NCBI GenBank assembly: GCA_020161615.1
Contig: JAIUPD010000008.1
Location: 186,001 to 250,000 of the forward strand
Reading direction: 5' to 3'
Source: Pseudomonadota bacterium
GTDB lineage: Bacteria > Pseudomonadota > Alphaproteobacteria > Rhodobacterales > Rhodobacteraceae
DNA length: 64,000 nucleotides
Numbering within the stretch: position 1 is the first letter of the stretch; each line of letters opens with the position of its first letter. Position numbers and translations under genes: made by a program. Positions 46,139 through 56,305 of this stretch are shown here, one piece after another. The notes beneath the pieces were generated by a model. It had not been told where the DNA came from and did no database searches. It worked only from the letters and a program-made list of their open reading frames with translations.

Positions 46139-47323
46139 TCAGAGCCGGCGCAGCAGCTCGGGCGTGGGCCAGCCATCGGCCGGCAGGCCCAGCTGCGCCT
46201 GCACATCCTGCACCGCGGCGCGGGTGCCCGCGCCCAGGATGCCGTCCACCTCGCCCACGTCGAAGCCGCGCGCGGCCAGGCGGCGCTGCAACTCCATCAT
46301 CTGCTCGCGGCCCAGCCCCTCCTGCGGGTTGCCCGCCTCATAGACCGGCGCGCCCTCGATGCGGGTGGCGAAATAGGCGGCGGTCACGACATAGGTGAAG
46401 GACTGGTTCCACTCGAAGAGCACGCGGAAATTGTCGAAGATCATGAAGGCCGGGCCGCGATGCCCCTGCGGCAGGATGACCGAGGCGCGCAACCCGCCCG
46501 AGGGCATCGGCACGCCCCGCGCCTGAACCCCCAGACGCGCCCAGTCGCTGACGCTCATCTGCGTGCGAAGCCCGGTGCGCGTCAGGTCCAGATTCGAGGG
46601 GATCTGCACCTCGACCAGCCAGGGCTCGTTCGGCCGCCAGCCATGGTGACGCAGCAGCGCGGCCCCGGTCAGCACCGCATCCGGCAAGGAGCCCCGCACG
46701 TCGACATGCCCGTTCCCGTCGGCATCGACCCCCAGCGCCAGGATGTCGCGCGGCAGCATCTGCACCATGCCGATCTCACCGGCCCAGGCGCCTTGCGTGG
46801 TCGCCGGATCCAGATCGCCCCGGCGATAAAGCTCGGCCATGGCGATCAGTTGCGGGCGGAACAATCCCGGGCGTCGGCAATCATGCGCCAGCGTGGCCAG
46901 CGCATTGGCGGTGTTGATGTCGCCCTGCACCTGACCGAAATCGGTCTCAAAGGCCAGGAAGGCCAGCATCACGCCCGGGTTGATCCCGTAGTCACGCTGC
47001 AGGCGCTGGAACAGCTGCGGCTGCTGCTGCAACAGGCGCCGCGCCCGGTCCAGCCGATTCTGGCTAATCAGCGAGCGCGAGAAATCGATGAAGGGCCGCT
47101 GAAAGAATCCCTGCCCGCGGTCGCGGCTCAGCACCGTCTGGCTTTGCTGCAAGCGGCCGAAGAAGCGGTCCGCGACATCGGCGGGGATCCCGTTCTGGAC
47201 CGCCTCCTGTTCCAGGCCGGCGATGAAGCTGGACCAGCTTCCGCCGCAGGGCGCCGACTGGGCGCCGGCGGCAAGGGGGGACAGGCAAAGGGCCGAAATC
47301 GCGGCGGCAAGAACGAGGCGCAT
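46139..47323 (-). CDS. Lytic murein transglycosylase (SLT_2) with peptidoglycan-binding domain
   Basis: Cleaves the MurNAc-GlcNAc bond with 1,6-anhydro product, in the periplasm. The 394-residue protein has a signal peptide (MRLVLAAAISALCLSPLAAG...), an MltB-like catalytic domain with GVMLAFLAFETDFGQVQGDI (catalytic Glu in FETDFG), GQIGMVQ-type AGEIGMVQMLPRDILALGVD, and an N-terminal part FFQRPFIDFSRSLISQNRLD. The C-terminus holds a PG_binding_1 repeat: EQMMELQRRLAARGFDVGEV and GTRAAVQDVQAQLGLPADGW. No lipobox, so it is soluble rather than a lipoprotein. Start ATG 47323. Confidence 0.92.
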   Translation of the reverse strand: MRLVLAAAISALCLSPLAAGAQSAPCGGSWSSFIAGLEQEAVQNGIPADVADRFFGRLQQSQTVLSRDRGQGFFQRPFIDFSRSLISQNRLDRARRLLQQQPQLFQRLQRDYGINPGVMLAFLAFETDFGQVQGDINTANALATLAHDCRRPGLFRPQLIAMAELYRRGDLDPATTQGAWAGEIGMVQMLPRDILALGVDADGNGHVDVRGSLPDAVLTGAALLRHHGWRPNEPWLVEVQIPSNLDLTRTGLRTQMSVSDWARLGVQARGVPMPSGGLRASVILPQGHRGPAFMIFDNFRVLFEWNQSFTYVVTAAYFATRIEGAPVYEAGNPQEGLGREQMMELQRRLAARGFDVGEVDGILGAGTRAAVQDVQAQLGLPADGWPTPELLRRL

Positions 47324-47527
47324 GAAATCTCCTGTGGAATGGTGCCGCAACCTAGCAAGAAACCGGCCCAGCGGCCAAGCGTTCCGCATGGTGCCCCGGT
47401 CACATCCCCGCCAAAAGGCCGCGCCGTCTTTGCGCTGCAAATATCCTCGGGGGGTGAATTGGCCACAGGCCAAGAGGGGGGCAGAAAGCCCCCCTGACCC
47501 GGTGTCGCCCTGCGCGCCGTCCGGGTT

Positions 47528-48646
47528 TCAGACCCGCATCGGCATCACGACATAGACCGCCGAGGAATCGGTACCTTCGCGCACCAGCGCCGGTTCGCCC
47601 GAGGAATTGAACAGGAAGACCGCGTTCTCGCGGTCGATCTGGCTGGCGATTTCCAGCAGGTACTTGGCGTTGAACCCGATCTCCAGATGATCGTCGCCGT
47701 AAGCCACGACCAGCTCTTCCTGCGCCATGCCGCTGTCCGGCGCGTTGACCGAGAGGGTCAGCTTGTCCTCGTCCAGGATCAGCTTCACCGCGCGCGAACG
47801 TTCCGAGGATACCGTTGCCACCCGGTCCACCGCCTTGGCGAATTCACTGGCGTCGACTTCCAGCCGCTTCTGGTTGCCCATCGGGATGACGCGCGAATAA
47901 TCCGGGAAGGTCCCGTCGATCACTTTCGAGGTCAGCGCGATTTCTGCCGTGGCGAAGCGCACCTTGGTCTCGCTGACCGAGATGGCGATGTCCGCCGCGT
48001 CGTCATCGAGCAGCTTCTTCAGCTCGTTCACCGTCTTGCGCGGCACGATCACGCCCGGCATCGCCTCGGCGCCCGGGGGCACCGGGCTGTCGATCCGGGC
48101 CAGCCGGTGGCCATCGGTCGCGACGCAGCGCAGGACGCGCCCGTCCTCGCCCTCGGCCACATGCATGTAGACGCCGTTCAGGTAGTAGCGGGTTTCTTCG
48201 GTGGAAATCGCGAACTTGGATTTCTCGAACAGCCGTTTCAGGTCGCCCGCCCTGGCGGTGAAATTCGTCTGGTATTCCGACGACGCCATGACCGGAAAAT
48301 CCTCACGCGGGAGCGTCGCCAGCGCGAAGGTCGAGCGTCCGGCCTCGACCGTCAGCCGCCCGGTGCGGGGATCGTCGGTCAACGAGACCAGCGCGCCGTC
48401 GGGCAGTTTGCGGACGATCTCGTGCAGCATCACCGCGGAAACCGTGGTGGCGCCGGCGCGTTCGACCATGGCGGCGGCCTTGTCCACCACCTCGATATCG
48501 AGGTCGGTGGCGCGGAAGCTGACGGTGGCGCCTTCGGCCTCGATCAGGACATTGGCCAGGATCGGGATGGTGTTGCGCCGCTCGACCACCGATTGAGCCT
48601 GCGCCACGGCCTTCAACAGCGTTGCGCGTTCGATGCTGAGCTTCAT
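47528..48646 (-). CDS. dnaN: DNA polymerase III sliding clamp, beta subunit
   Basis: Ring-shaped clamp that tethers polymerase III to DNA. The 372-residue protein covers the three clamp domains: MKLSIERATLLKAVAQAQSV at the N-terminus, the middle AGDLKRLFEKSKFAISTEET and VSSERSRAVKLILDEDKLTL, and the C-terminal NAKYLLEIASQIDRENAVFL with SSAVYVVMPMRV, whose VMPMR end forms part of the peptide-binding pocket. Length is standard. Directly downstream of dnaA on the same strand, as in many bacteria. Confidence 0.97.
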   Translation of the reverse strand: MKLSIERATLLKAVAQAQSVVERRNTIPILANVLIEAEGATVSFRATDLDIEVVDKAAAMVERAGATTVSAVMLHEIVRKLPDGALVSLTDDPRTGRLTVEAGRSTFALATLPREDFPVMASSEYQTNFTARAGDLKRLFEKSKFAISTEETRYYLNGVYMHVAEGEDGRVLRCVATDGHRLARIDSPVPPGAEAMPGVIVPRKTVNELKKLLDDDAADIAISVSETKVRFATAEIALTSKVIDGTFPDYSRVIPMGNQKRLEVDASEFAKAVDRVATVSSERSRAVKLILDEDKLTLSVNAPDSGMAQEELVVAYGDDHLEIGFNAKYLLEIASQIDRENAVFLFNSSGEPALVREGTDSSAVYVVMPMRV

Positions 48647-48787
48647 CGCCTTCCCTCCGACACATCAGGCCGGTGCTGGCATCACGCCGGCCCGGCCCGT
48701 CTTTTCTGGTTCCTGTTTGTTTGCGGCCCTTTGGGCCCGCCGTCAAGGTTCACCGGGCGTTCCGGCGCCTTGTTCTGGGCCCTGGGC

Positions 48788-50158
48788 TCAGCTTTCCAGC
48801 AACCGGCGCAGCAGATCCAGATCCTCGGACAGCTGGCTGTCCTGGGCGCGCAGCTCCTCGACCTTGCGCACGCCGTGCAGGATGGTGGTGTGATCGCGCC
48901 CGCCAAAGCGGCGGCCGATCTCGGGCAGCGAGCGCGTGGTCATGTGCTTGGCCAGATACATCGCCACCTGCCGCGGCCGGGCGATGGTGCGCAGGCGCTT
49001 GGGGCCGATCAGGTCGCTGAGGCGCACGTTGTAATGTTCGGCGACCTTGCGCTGGATCTCCTCGACCGTGACCTTGCGCTCGGACGAGCGCAGGATGTCG
49101 GCCAGCGTGTCCTGCGTCATGTCGAGCGTGATCTCACGCCCCAGAAGCGAGGCCAGCGCGAAGAGGCGGGTCAGCGCGCCTTCCAGCACGCGGACGTTGG
49201 TGGTGATCCGGTGGGCGAGGAATTCCAGCACATCCGGCGCGATCGAGACATTGCCGTAATTGGCGCGGTTCTGGTCGACCTTCTGTTGCAGGATGCCCAG
49301 CCGCAGCTCGTAATCGGTGGGGTGCAGGTCGACCACCAGCCCCGATTGCAGGCGCGACTTGATGCGTTCCTCAAGATCCTTGATCTCGCCCGGCGCGCGG
49401 TCGGCGGAAATCACGATCTGCTTGTTCTGGTCGATCAGCGCGTTGAAGGTGTGGAAGAATTCTTCCTGCGTCGAATCCTTGCCGGCGATGAACTGCACGT
49501 CGTCGACCATCAGGATGTCGACCGAGCGGAACAGCGACTTGAAGTCCATGATCTGCTTTTCGCGCAGCGCCTGCACGAAGCGGTACATGAACTGCTCGGC
49601 GCTGAGGTAGAGGACACGCGCTTCCGGGTTGCGCGCCTGAAGCTCCCAGGCGATGGCGTGCATCAGATGGGTCTTGCCCAGCCCGACGCCGCCATACAGG
49701 AAAAGCGGGTTGAAGGTGACGGCCGCGCCCTCGGCCACCCGGCGGGCGGCGGCATGGGCCAGCGCGTTCGGCTTGCCCACCACGAAATTGTCGAATGTAT
49801 AGCGCGCGTCGAGCGGCGCGCCCGGCAGATCCTCGCCCTGCGGCGCGGCCATGGCAGCGGCGCGCGGGGCGGCGGGGGCAGGCGAATCCTCGGCCTCGGA
49901 CCGGGCGCCGGGGACGCGCACCTGCACCGCCAGGTCCAGGCGATGGACCTCGGCCCCGGCGGCGTTCAGCGCGCGCAGGATCTGGTCGGCGAAGTTGCGG
50001 TTCACCCAATTGGCGATGAAATTGGTCGGCGCGGCCAGCTGCGCGACGCCGCCCCGGAATCCGGTCAGCTCCAGCGGCGCGATCCAGGTGATGAAATTGC
50101 TTTCCCCGACAACGTCCCGAAGTTTCTTGCGGACATCGCCCCACACGCCGTTTGTCAT
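48788..50158 (-). CDS. dnaA: Chromosomal replication initiator protein DnaA
   Basis: Binds DnaA boxes and opens the origin. The 456-residue protein has domain I (VWGDVRKKLRDVVGESNFIT), an Ala/Pro-rich linker, the AAA+ domain with Walker A FLYGGVGLGKTHLMHAIAWE, Walker B ILMVDDVQFIAGKDSTQEEF, and the C-terminal domain IV DNA-binding signature LPEIGRRFGGRDHTTILHGV. Two in-frame ATGs, 50173 and 50158, are possible; I choose 50158, with GGGA about 5 bases upstream. Followed by dnaN, preceded by rpsT, the usual alphaproteobacterial order. Confidence 0.96.
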   Translation of the reverse strand: MTNGVWGDVRKKLRDVVGESNFITWIAPLELTGFRGGVAQLAAPTNFIANWVNRNFADQILRALNAAGAEVHRLDLAVQVRVPGARSEAEDSPAPAAPRAAAMAAPQGEDLPGAPLDARYTFDNFVVGKPNALAHAAARRVAEGAAVTFNPLFLYGGVGLGKTHLMHAIAWELQARNPEARVLYLSAEQFMYRFVQALREKQIMDFKSLFRSVDILMVDDVQFIAGKDSTQEEFFHTFNALIDQNKQIVISADRAPGEIKDLEERIKSRLQSGLVVDLHPTDYELRLGILQQKVDQNRANYGNVSIAPDVLEFLAHRITTNVRVLEGALTRLFALASLLGREITLDMTQDTLADILRSSERKVTVEEIQRKVAEHYNVRLSDLIGPKRLRTIARPRQVAMYLAKHMTTRSLPEIGRRFGGRDHTTILHGVRKVEELRAQDSQLSEDLDLLRRLLES

Positions 50159-50604
50159 TCTGTCCCAACCCATGGCCGCGTCCGGATGGCGCGGTATTCT
50201 GTTCTCGTTCTTTCGTCCGGTAGACCCGGATCGCGTGGCGCGGCACATCGCCAGACCGGCCGCCAGAGGCGGCGACAGACAAGAGGGGAACGACCCGTCC
50301 AGGCGGCAGGGCCCGAACGGACAAACAACAACAACCCGGTTCCCAGAGCGGCAGCAAGGGCAGCGAATCGTCGCGGTTCAGGAATGTCCCCCCCAGGGCT
50401 TCGTGAATCGCACGGCAAGGCTATCAAGCCCTCGGCGATGGCTTCAACCGAACAACGTTCTTGACAGGAAGGGGCGCCGAAGGAATCGGCATTGGCGTGG
50501 GTTTCGTGCCACACTCGGCCCGCAGACCCCCTGCGAACGGCCACGAAAAAAGCGCACCCGAGGTGCGCTTTTCCATTTCTTTATAAAGCGTTAACCTTAT
50601 CAGG
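50159..50604. other. rpsT-dnaA intergenic region (dnaA upstream region)
   Basis: About 446 bases with no credible gene. I scanned both strands for DnaA-box consensus (TTATCCACA or close variants) and found none, so this does not look like the origin. The right end holds the rpsT terminator (50546-50572). The rest should contain the dnaA promoter, which I cannot place with confidence. Confidence 0.6.
50546..50572 (-). terminator. Rho-independent terminator of rpsT
   Basis: An 11-bp perfect stem aaaagcgcacc / ggtgcgctttt with a CGA loop; on the reverse strand it is followed by a run of T residues, 33 bases after the rpsT stop. Confidence 0.9.
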
Positions 50605-50871
50605 TCAGGCGTTCAGGGCCTTCACGCGCGAGCTCAGACGCGACATCTTGCGCGCGACGGTGTTCTTGTGCAGCACGCCTTTCGACACGCCGCGGGCCAG
50701 TTCCGGCTGGGCGGCGAGCAGGGCGGTTTTCGCGGCTTCGGCATCGCCCGAGGCGATCGCTTCTTCGACCTTGCGCAGGTAGGTGCGGATGCGCGAACGG
50801 CGGGCTTTGTTCACTTCAAAGCGGGCCTCGTTCTGACGGGCGCGCTTTTTGGACTGGGGCGTATTGGCCAT
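50605..50871 (-). CDS. rpsT: 30S ribosomal protein S20
   Basis: Small-subunit protein that binds 16S rRNA. The 88-residue protein starts [20 protein letters not shown], is rich in Lys and Arg, and contains [20 protein letters not shown] and [19 protein letters not shown], matching S20 along its full length. Own terminator downstream. Lies between enoyl-CoA hydratase and dnaA, a conserved alphaproteobacterial location. Confidence 0.97.
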   Translation of the reverse strand: MANTPQSKKRARQNEARFEVNKARRSRIRTYLRKVEEAIASGDAEAAKTALLAAQPELARGVSKGVLHKNTVARKMSRLSSRVKALNA

Positions 50872-51013
50872 GGTCTGGGCTCTTTCAGGGTCTGTTACAA
50901 TATCGTTGCACCCAGACCCTCCGATCCGCCGGAACAGGTTCCGTCTGGATCAGGTCGATTCTCGCCTAAGCGGGCCCACGCGCATGTGGGGCGGTCCATA
51001 AGCCAACCGCCGG

Positions 51014-51040
51014 AAAAAGAAAAGGGGGGAAATCCCCCCT
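51014..51040 (-). terminator. Terminator overlapping the enoyl-CoA hydratase stop
   Basis: A 7-bp stem (agggggg / cccccct, AAAT loop) followed on the reverse strand by TTTTCTTTTT. Its right arm starts at the stop codon of the gene, an unusually tight placement. Confidence 0.75.
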
Positions 51041-51816
51041 CACTTGTCGCGGAACTGCGCCTCGCGCTTTTCCAGGAAGGCGCCCATGCCCTCTTTCTGG
51101 TCCTCGGTGCTGAACAGCGCGTGGAAGATGCGCCGCTCGAACAGGATCCCCTCGCGCAGCGTCGTCTCATAGCTGCGGTTGACGGCCTCCTTGACCACCT
51201 TGGTGGCGATGCCCGATTTCGACGCGATCTTCTGTGCCGCCGCCATCGCCTCTTCCATCAGCTTCTTGGTGGGCACCACCCGGCTGACGAGGCCCGAGCG
51301 TTCGGCCTCTTCGGCATCCATGAAGCGGCCGGTCAGATGCATGTCCATGGCCTTGGACTTGCCGACGAAGCGGGTCAGGCGCTGGGTGCCGCCGATGCCC
51401 GCGACCACGCCGAGGTTGATTTCGGGCTGGCCGAATTTGGCATTCTCGGCGCAGATGATGAAGTCGCACATCATCGCCAGTTCGCAGCCGCCGCCCAGGG
51501 CATAGCCCGCCACCGCGGCGATGACCGGCTTGCGCACGGCGACCAGCGTCTCGGTCTCGGGCGTGAAGAAATCGCTCTCGAACATGTCGACAAAGCTCTT
51601 CTCGGCCATTTCCGAGATATCGGCCCCCGCTGCAAAGGCCTTTTCCGAGCCGGTGATGATGATCGCGCGCACCTTATCGTTGCGGTCGGCCGCCTTCAGC
51701 GCATCGGACAGTTCGCCCAGCAGTTTCGAGTTCAGCGCGTTCAGCGCCTCGGGCCGGTTCAGCCGGATCGTGGCCACGTAATGGTCGATCTCGACGAGGA
51801 TGGTTTCATACGCCAT
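51040..51816 (-). CDS. Enoyl-CoA hydratase
   Basis: Hydrates trans-2-enoyl-CoA to 3-hydroxyacyl-CoA in fatty acid beta-oxidation. The 258-residue crotonase-fold protein begins [20 protein letters not shown], has the oxyanion-hole region [33 protein letters not shown] (first catalytic segment) and [20 protein letters not shown] with the second catalytic Glu. Length and motifs fit short-chain enoyl-CoA hydratase (EchA/PaaF). ATG at 51816. Part of the conserved mutM - hydratase - rpsT - dnaA block. Confidence 0.93.
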   Translation of the reverse strand: MAYETILVEIDHYVATIRLNRPEALNALNSKLLGELSDALKAADRNDKVRAIIITGSEKAFAAGADISEMAEKSFVDMFESDFFTPETETLVAVRKPVIAAVAGYALGGGCELAMMCDFIICAENAKFGQPEINLGVVAGIGGTQRLTRFVGKSKAMDMHLTGRFMDAEEAERSGLVSRVVPTKKLMEEAMAAAQKIASKSGIATKVVKEAVNRSYETTLREGILFERRIFHALFSTEDQKEGMGAFLEKREAQFRDK

Positions 51817-51891
51817 GAGGTTTTCCCTGTGGTCGTTCACTCGCCCGTGTCTAGCAGCCCCGGCCCCGGGATCAAGGCATCTCTCGCCGCG

Positions 51892-52755
51892 CTATCGCTG
51901 GCAGGTCGCGCAGTAATAGCTGGACCGCCCGCCCTGCACGATGCGCTGCACCGAGCCGGTGCAACCGGGGGTAGGGCAGGGCGCGCCCGCCCGGTCATAG
52001 ACGCGGAAGGAATGCTGGAAATAGCCCAGCTCGCCATCCGCCTGCCGGTAATCCCTGAGCGAGGATCCCCCCGCCTCGATCGCCTCGGCCAGCACGGCGC
52101 GGATATCGCCGACCAGCCGCTCCAGCCCGTCGCGCGGGATACTGCCGCCCGCGCGTTCGGGATGGATACCGGCCCGGTGCAACGCCTCGGAAACGTAGAT
52201 GTTCCCCAGCCCCGCCACGATCCGCTGATCCAGCAGCAAGACTTTCACCGGCCCCTTGCGCCCCTTCAGCCGGGCCGCCAGCCCCTCGGCGTGGAAATCG
52301 TTGCCCAGGGGCTCGGGCCCCAGCGCTGCCAGCAGGGGATGCGCCTCGGCCCGGTCGGTCGGCATCAGGTCCATGGCCCCGAACCGCCGCGCATCGTTGA
52401 AGGTGACGCGCGCCCCGTCCTCCATGTCGAAGACCACGTGATCGTGTTTCTCGGTCAGGGGATGGGCGTGGTGGAACTGTCCCGGCACATAGGGTGCGGC
52501 GATACCGGAAACGGTCATCCGCCCGGTCATGCCCAGATGCACCAGCAGCGTCTCGCCGGTGCTGAGGTCGGCGAGGATGTATTTGGACCGTCGCCGCAAC
52601 CGGTCGATCCCGGCGCCGGCCAGCCGCTCGGCCATCCGTTCGGGAAAGGGCCAGCGCAGGTCGGGGCGGCGGACCTCGGCCCGGGCGATGCGCTTTCCCT
52701 CCATCGCCGGGACCAGCCCGCGGCGCACGGTTTCGACCTCGGGCAATTCGGGCAA
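51892..52755 (-). CDS. mutM: Formamidopyrimidine-DNA glycosylase
   Basis: Removes 8-oxoguanine and FaPy lesions and nicks the AP site. The 287-residue protein begins with [12 protein letters not shown] after a TTG start at 52755; Met removal exposes the catalytic Pro1 and Glu2. It has [24 protein letters not shown]-type [20 protein letters not shown], and the C-terminal zinc finger CPTPGC ... YYCATCQR (four Cys). The TTG is required to place Pro1 and is preceded by GGAG 8 bases upstream. Divergent from ubiE by 99 bases. Confidence 0.95.
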   Translation of the reverse strand: MPELPEVETVRRGLVPAMEGKRIARAEVRRPDLRWPFPERMAERLAGAGIDRLRRRSKYILADLSTGETLLVHLGMTGRMTVSGIAAPYVPGQFHHAHPLTEKHDHVVFDMEDGARVTFNDARRFGAMDLMPTDRAEAHPLLAALGPEPLGNDFHAEGLAARLKGRKGPVKVLLLDQRIVAGLGNIYVSEALHRAGIHPERAGGSIPRDGLERLVGDIRAVLAEAIEAGGSSLRDYRQADGELGYFQHSFRVYDRAGAPCPTPGCTGSVQRIVQGGRSSYYCATCQR

Positions 52756-52854
52756 GGGCAGGCTCCGGCGAGAAGGGGTCGCATTGTGAGGGAGGCCATC
52801 CTCGGCTAAGGAAGGGCGCAACACAAGATCACCGCGCAGGATCAGGGGAAAGCC

Positions 52855-53607
52855 ATGAGCCCGGATAACCGCACCACCCATTTCGGCTTTCAGACCGTGG
52901 ACGAGGACCAGAAGGCCGGCATGGTGCACGGGGTCTTTTCCTCGGTCGCCTCGAAATACGACGTGATGAACGATCTGATGAGCCTGGGCATCCACCGCGT
53001 CTGGAAAGACGCGATGATGGACTGGCTCGCCCCCCGCGCTGGCCAGCACCTGCTGGATGTGGCGGGCGGTACCGGCGACGTGGCCTTCCGCTTCCTCAGC
53101 CGGGCGGGTGAGACCGCGCGGGCCACGGTCTGCGACATGACCGCGCCGATGCTGGAGGAAGGCCGCAAGCGGGCCGAGGCCGAGAAGCTGGGCGAACGCC
53201 TCGATTGGGTCTGCGGGGACGCCATGGCGCTGCCCTTCCCCGACAATACCTTCGACGTCTACACGATCAGCTTCGGCATCCGGAACGTGACCCGCATCCC
53301 CGACGCGCTGAAGGAAGCCCACCGCGTGCTGCGCCCCGGCGGGCGGCTGATGGTGCTGGAATTCAGCCAGATCCCCAACGAGGGGCTGCAGAAACTCTAC
53401 GACCTCTATTCCTTCAACGTCATTCCCCGCATGGGGCAGGCGGTGGCGGGCGATCGCGACAGCTATCAATATCTGGTTGAATCGATCCGCAAATTCCCCG
53501 ATCAGGAGACCTTCGCCACGATGATCCGTACGGCCGGGTTCCAGCAGGTGAAATACCGCAACCTGTCGATGGGCATCGCCGCGCTGCATTCGGGGTGGAA
53601 GATCTGA
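52855..53607 (+). CDS. ubiE: Ubiquinone/menaquinone biosynthesis C-methyltransferase
   Basis: Methylates the ring carbon of the ubiquinone (demethylmenaquinone) precursor. The 250-residue SAM-dependent enzyme has the family starts [20 protein letters not shown] and [20 protein letters not shown], then the SAM motif [40 protein letters not shown], and the UbiE signature [20 protein letters not shown]. Length standard. One base separates it from ubiB, so both belong to one operon. Confidence 0.96.
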   Translation: MSPDNRTTHFGFQTVDEDQKAGMVHGVFSSVASKYDVMNDLMSLGIHRVWKDAMMDWLAPRAGQHLLDVAGGTGDVAFRFLSRAGETARATVCDMTAPMLEEGRKRAEAEKLGERLDWVCGDAMALPFPDNTFDVYTISFGIRNVTRIPDALKEAHRVLRPGGRLMVLEFSQIPNEGLQKLYDLYSFNVIPRMGQAVAGDRDSYQYLVESIRKFPDQETFATMIRTAGFQQVKYRNLSMGIAALHSGWKI

Positions 53608-53608
53608 C

Positions 53609-55138
53609 GTGAAGGGTCCCCACAACCTCTGGCGGCTGATCCGCACCGGTGCCACGTTCGAGCGTACCGGCGCCATGCGCGTCGTGCTGGAGGCGATGAA
53701 TGTCCCGCCGCGCCTGCGCTTCGTGGCGCGTGTCATGGGCTGGCCCTTCGCCTGGCTGGGGCTCAAGGGCGATCCGGCCCTGCCGCCGGTGACGCGGGCG
53801 CTGACCGCGCTGGGTCCGGCCTATATCAAGTTCGGGCAGATCCTCTCGACCCGGCCCGATATCGTCGGGCTCGATCTGGCCAACCAGCTGCGTTACCTGC
53901 AGGACAAGCTGCCCGCCTTCCCCACCGCCCAGGCCCGCACCCTGATCGAGGCCGAGCTGGAGCGCCCGGTCGAGGCGCTGTTTTCCGAATTTTCCGAGCC
54001 CGTCGCCGCCGCCTCCATCGCGCAGGTCCATCACGCGCGGGTGGCCGAGACGGGCGAGGAAGTCGCGGTGAAGGTGCTGCGGCCCGGCATCGTGAAGGCC
54101 TTCCGCCGCGACATCGACGCCTTCTATTTCGCGGCCGGGATGATCGAGCGGCTGCTCCCCTCGACCCGACGCCTGCGCCCCAAGGATGTGATCGCGCATT
54201 TCGAGGGCGTGGTAATGGGCGAGCTGGATCTGCGCCTCGAAACCGCCGCCGCCGCCGAATTTGCCGCCAATACCGCGGGCGACAAGGGCTTCCGCGTGCC
54301 GCAGCCGGTCTGGCATCTGTCCGGCCGGCAGGTGATGACCCTGGGCTGGGCCGAGGGCGCGCCGCTCGGCGACAACGCCTCCATCGACGCGCTGGGCGTC
54401 GATCGGATGGAGCTGGGCGAGCGGGTGCTGCAACTCTTCCTCAAACACGCGCTGCGGGACGGGTATTTCCACGCCGACATGCATCAGGGCAACCTGAAGG
54501 TGGCGGCGAACGGCGACCTCATTGCCTATGATTTCGGCATCATGGGCGTGCTGGATGAATACACCCGCCGGGTCTATGCCGAGATCCTGTTCGGCTTCAT
54601 CCGCAAGGATTACCGCCGCGTCGCCGAGGTGCATTTCGAGGCGGGCTATGTCCCCGCCGACCGCGATGTCGAGGAATTCGCCCGGGCCCTGCGCTCGGTC
54701 GGCGAGCCGATCTTCGGCATGGACGCGAGCCGGATCTCCATGGCGCGGCTGCTGAACTACCTGTTCGAGGTGACGGAACGCTTCGGCATGCAGACCCGGA
54801 CCGAGCTGATCCTGCTGCAACGCACGATGGTGGTGGTCGAAGGGGTGGCGCGCTCGCTCAACCCGTCGATCAACATCTGGCATGTCGCGCAGCCGGTGGT
54901 CGAGGACTATATCCGCACCAACCTCGGACCCGCCGCGCTGGCCCGCGATCTGGGGCGGGCGCTGACGGTGATGGCCCGCTTCGGCCCGCATCTGCCGGGC
55001 GCGGTCGAGGGCGCGCTGATCCGCCTGCGGACCCCCGCCGACCCCCTGCCGCCCCGCCGCTCGCTGGCCCCTTTCGCCTGGTTCATCGCCGGTGCTGCGG
55101 TAACTTGGGCGGTCTTCGCGACCTGGCTTGCGGCCTGA
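53609..55138 (+). CDS. ubiB: Ubiquinone biosynthesis protein UbiB (2-polyprenylphenol 6-hydroxylase accessory kinase-like)
   Basis: ADCK/COQ8-family atypical kinase-like ATPase needed for ubiquinone synthesis. The 509-residue protein has KxGQ motif [20 protein letters not shown], the Ala-rich [13 protein letters not shown] loop in place of a usual kinase P-loop, [11 protein letters not shown] with the ATP Lys, [20 protein letters not shown] (catalytic loop with Asp and Asn) and DFGIMG. Two C-terminal hydrophobic segments end the protein. GTG start at 53609, right after ubiE. Confidence 0.95.
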   Translation: MKGPHNLWRLIRTGATFERTGAMRVVLEAMNVPPRLRFVARVMGWPFAWLGLKGDPALPPVTRALTALGPAYIKFGQILSTRPDIVGLDLANQLRYLQDKLPAFPTAQARTLIEAELERPVEALFSEFSEPVAAASIAQVHHARVAETGEEVAVKVLRPGIVKAFRRDIDAFYFAAGMIERLLPSTRRLRPKDVIAHFEGVVMGELDLRLETAAAAEFAANTAGDKGFRVPQPVWHLSGRQVMTLGWAEGAPLGDNASIDALGVDRMELGERVLQLFLKHALRDGYFHADMHQGNLKVAANGDLIAYDFGIMGVLDEYTRRVYAEILFGFIRKDYRRVAEVHFEAGYVPADRDVEEFARALRSVGEPIFGMDASRISMARLLNYLFEVTERFGMQTRTELILLQRTMVVVEGVARSLNPSINIWHVAQPVVEDYIRTNLGPAALARDLGRALTVMARFGPHLPGAVEGALIRLRTPADPLPPRRSLAPFAWFIAGAAVTWAVFATWLAA

Positions 55139-55639
55139 AGACCGGGCGGCAAGGTCCCGGCACATGCCGGGTGGACAGGGCGCCGAAGTATCGGCGTGGC
55201 GGCGCGGGACGCGGCAACGAGGCTCCGGCGAAACGAACGGCCCTCGCCCGAGGGGTCGCGACGCCTTGCCGACGCGCGGACAGCAGCGCGACGGTTCAGG
55301 GCAAGCCTCTCGCGGGGAATCGCTTGCGGTGCGGTCTCGGCGCGGGGTCAGCCGGCCCGTCCGATCCCTCGCGCCAGGGCAGCCTCGTTCGGCGCGGGTC
55401 AGGGGGTCGCGGGCAGTCCAACACCGGAAGGTCCCCGTGCGTCGGGCCTGCGGGTTCGGCGGGGGAAGCCCGGGCCCATCCCTGGATGCGGGGCTGCGGG
55501 TGAACGAGGGGTTTCGCCCTCGGCCGGAACGCCTCCGGCGCTCAGCCCTCGGGCGACCGGGCGCGCCGGACGTGCCGCCCGGCGCGCGGGGCCTGTCTGA
55601 CGGCTGCGGCGGGAAAGTCCCGGGCGCCTCCGGTGGCGA
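55139..55639. other. 501-bp GC-rich region without an identifiable gene
   Basis: Between ubiB and flgD. All three forward frames remain open for most of it, but the translations are low-complexity Arg/Gly/Pro/Ala strings with no family similarity, while no reverse-strand frame is open. A small hairpin cccggc-acat-gccggg at 55156-55171 follows ubiB. I recognise no RNase P, tmRNA, SRP or tRNA signature. It could be a non-coding RNA, a decayed gene, or spacer. Confidence 0.5.
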
Positions 55640-56296
55640 TCAGGCCGCAGGCAGGCTGTCCGGCCGCCGCAGACCGGTCACCTGCGCGCTGTCGACATAG
55701 AGCCCGCCGGGCAGCACCAGCAGCGTCATCCCGTTCTCATAGCGCGCCTCGAGGATCGGCACATAGGCGGCGACCGGCTGGGTGTCCAGCGTCTCGCCTT
55801 CGACCGTCGAGTCGATCTCGAAAGAATAGCGGCCGGGGGGCAGCTGCGCCCCCTCGCTGTCGCGCCCGTCCCAGCGGTAGCTCTGCGTCTCGGGGTCGAG
55901 GGGGCGGCTGTCGACGATGCGCCCCTCCGCGTCCCGCACGATCAGCGTGACCGCTTCTGCCCCGAGGGCCGGGTCCGGGGTCAGCGCGATCGGCGTCCCG
56001 TCGAAATGCACGCCGCCATAGATCCGGGCCTCCATCCCGACCCAGCCGCCAAGCTCGGCCAGCCCAGTCTGCCCCAGCATCGAGGACAGAAGCTGGTTGG
56101 TGAAGGTCTGCTGCTCGACCCCGGCGAAAGTGGCGAGCTGTACGGCGAAATCCGAGGCCGATTGCGGGTTCAGGGGGTCCTGATTCTGCATCTGGGTCGT
56201 CAGCATGCGCAGGAAGGTGACGAAATCCGATTGCTCGGGCGCGCCGGTGGCAGAGGCGGAGGACCCGAAGGATCCGAAAGTCGAGGCGATTTCCAT
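55640..56296 (-). CDS. flgD: Flagellar hook assembly protein FlgD
   Basis: Scaffold cap for hook assembly. The 218-residue protein has the FlgD N-terminal region EQSDFVTFLRMLTTQMQNQD and PLNPQSASDFAVQLATFAGV, including the conserved LTxQMxNQDPLxP pattern, then the FlgD Ig/FlgD-tudor core SYRWDGRDSEGAQLPPGRYS. Length normal. It is read from the same strand as fliK, 9 bases downstream of the fliK stop, a common pair. Confidence 0.9.
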   Translation of the reverse strand: MEIASTFGSFGSSASATGAPEQSDFVTFLRMLTTQMQNQDPLNPQSASDFAVQLATFAGVEQQTFTNQLLSSMLGQTGLAELGGWVGMEARIYGGVHFDGTPIALTPDPALGAEAVTLIVRDAEGRIVDSRPLDPETQSYRWDGRDSEGAQLPPGRYSFEIDSTVEGETLDTQPVAAYVPILEARYENGMTLLVLPGGLYVDSAQVTGLRRPDSLPAA

Positions 56297-56305
56297 GGCT
56301 TCCTC

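Noticed and set aside
47687-50464. 925-residue forward frame opposite dnaN and dnaA
   Set aside because: Antisense to two universally conserved genes; no recognisable domain.
50159-50604. Possible replication origin next to dnaA
   Set aside because: No DnaA-box consensus or AT-rich unwinding region is visible; alphaproteobacterial origins are often far from dnaA.
55595-55640. Possible RNase P RNA start (gaaagtcccggg resembles the conserved gaaagtccgggc)
   Set aside because: The rest of the RNase P core motifs is absent and the RNA would run into flgD.
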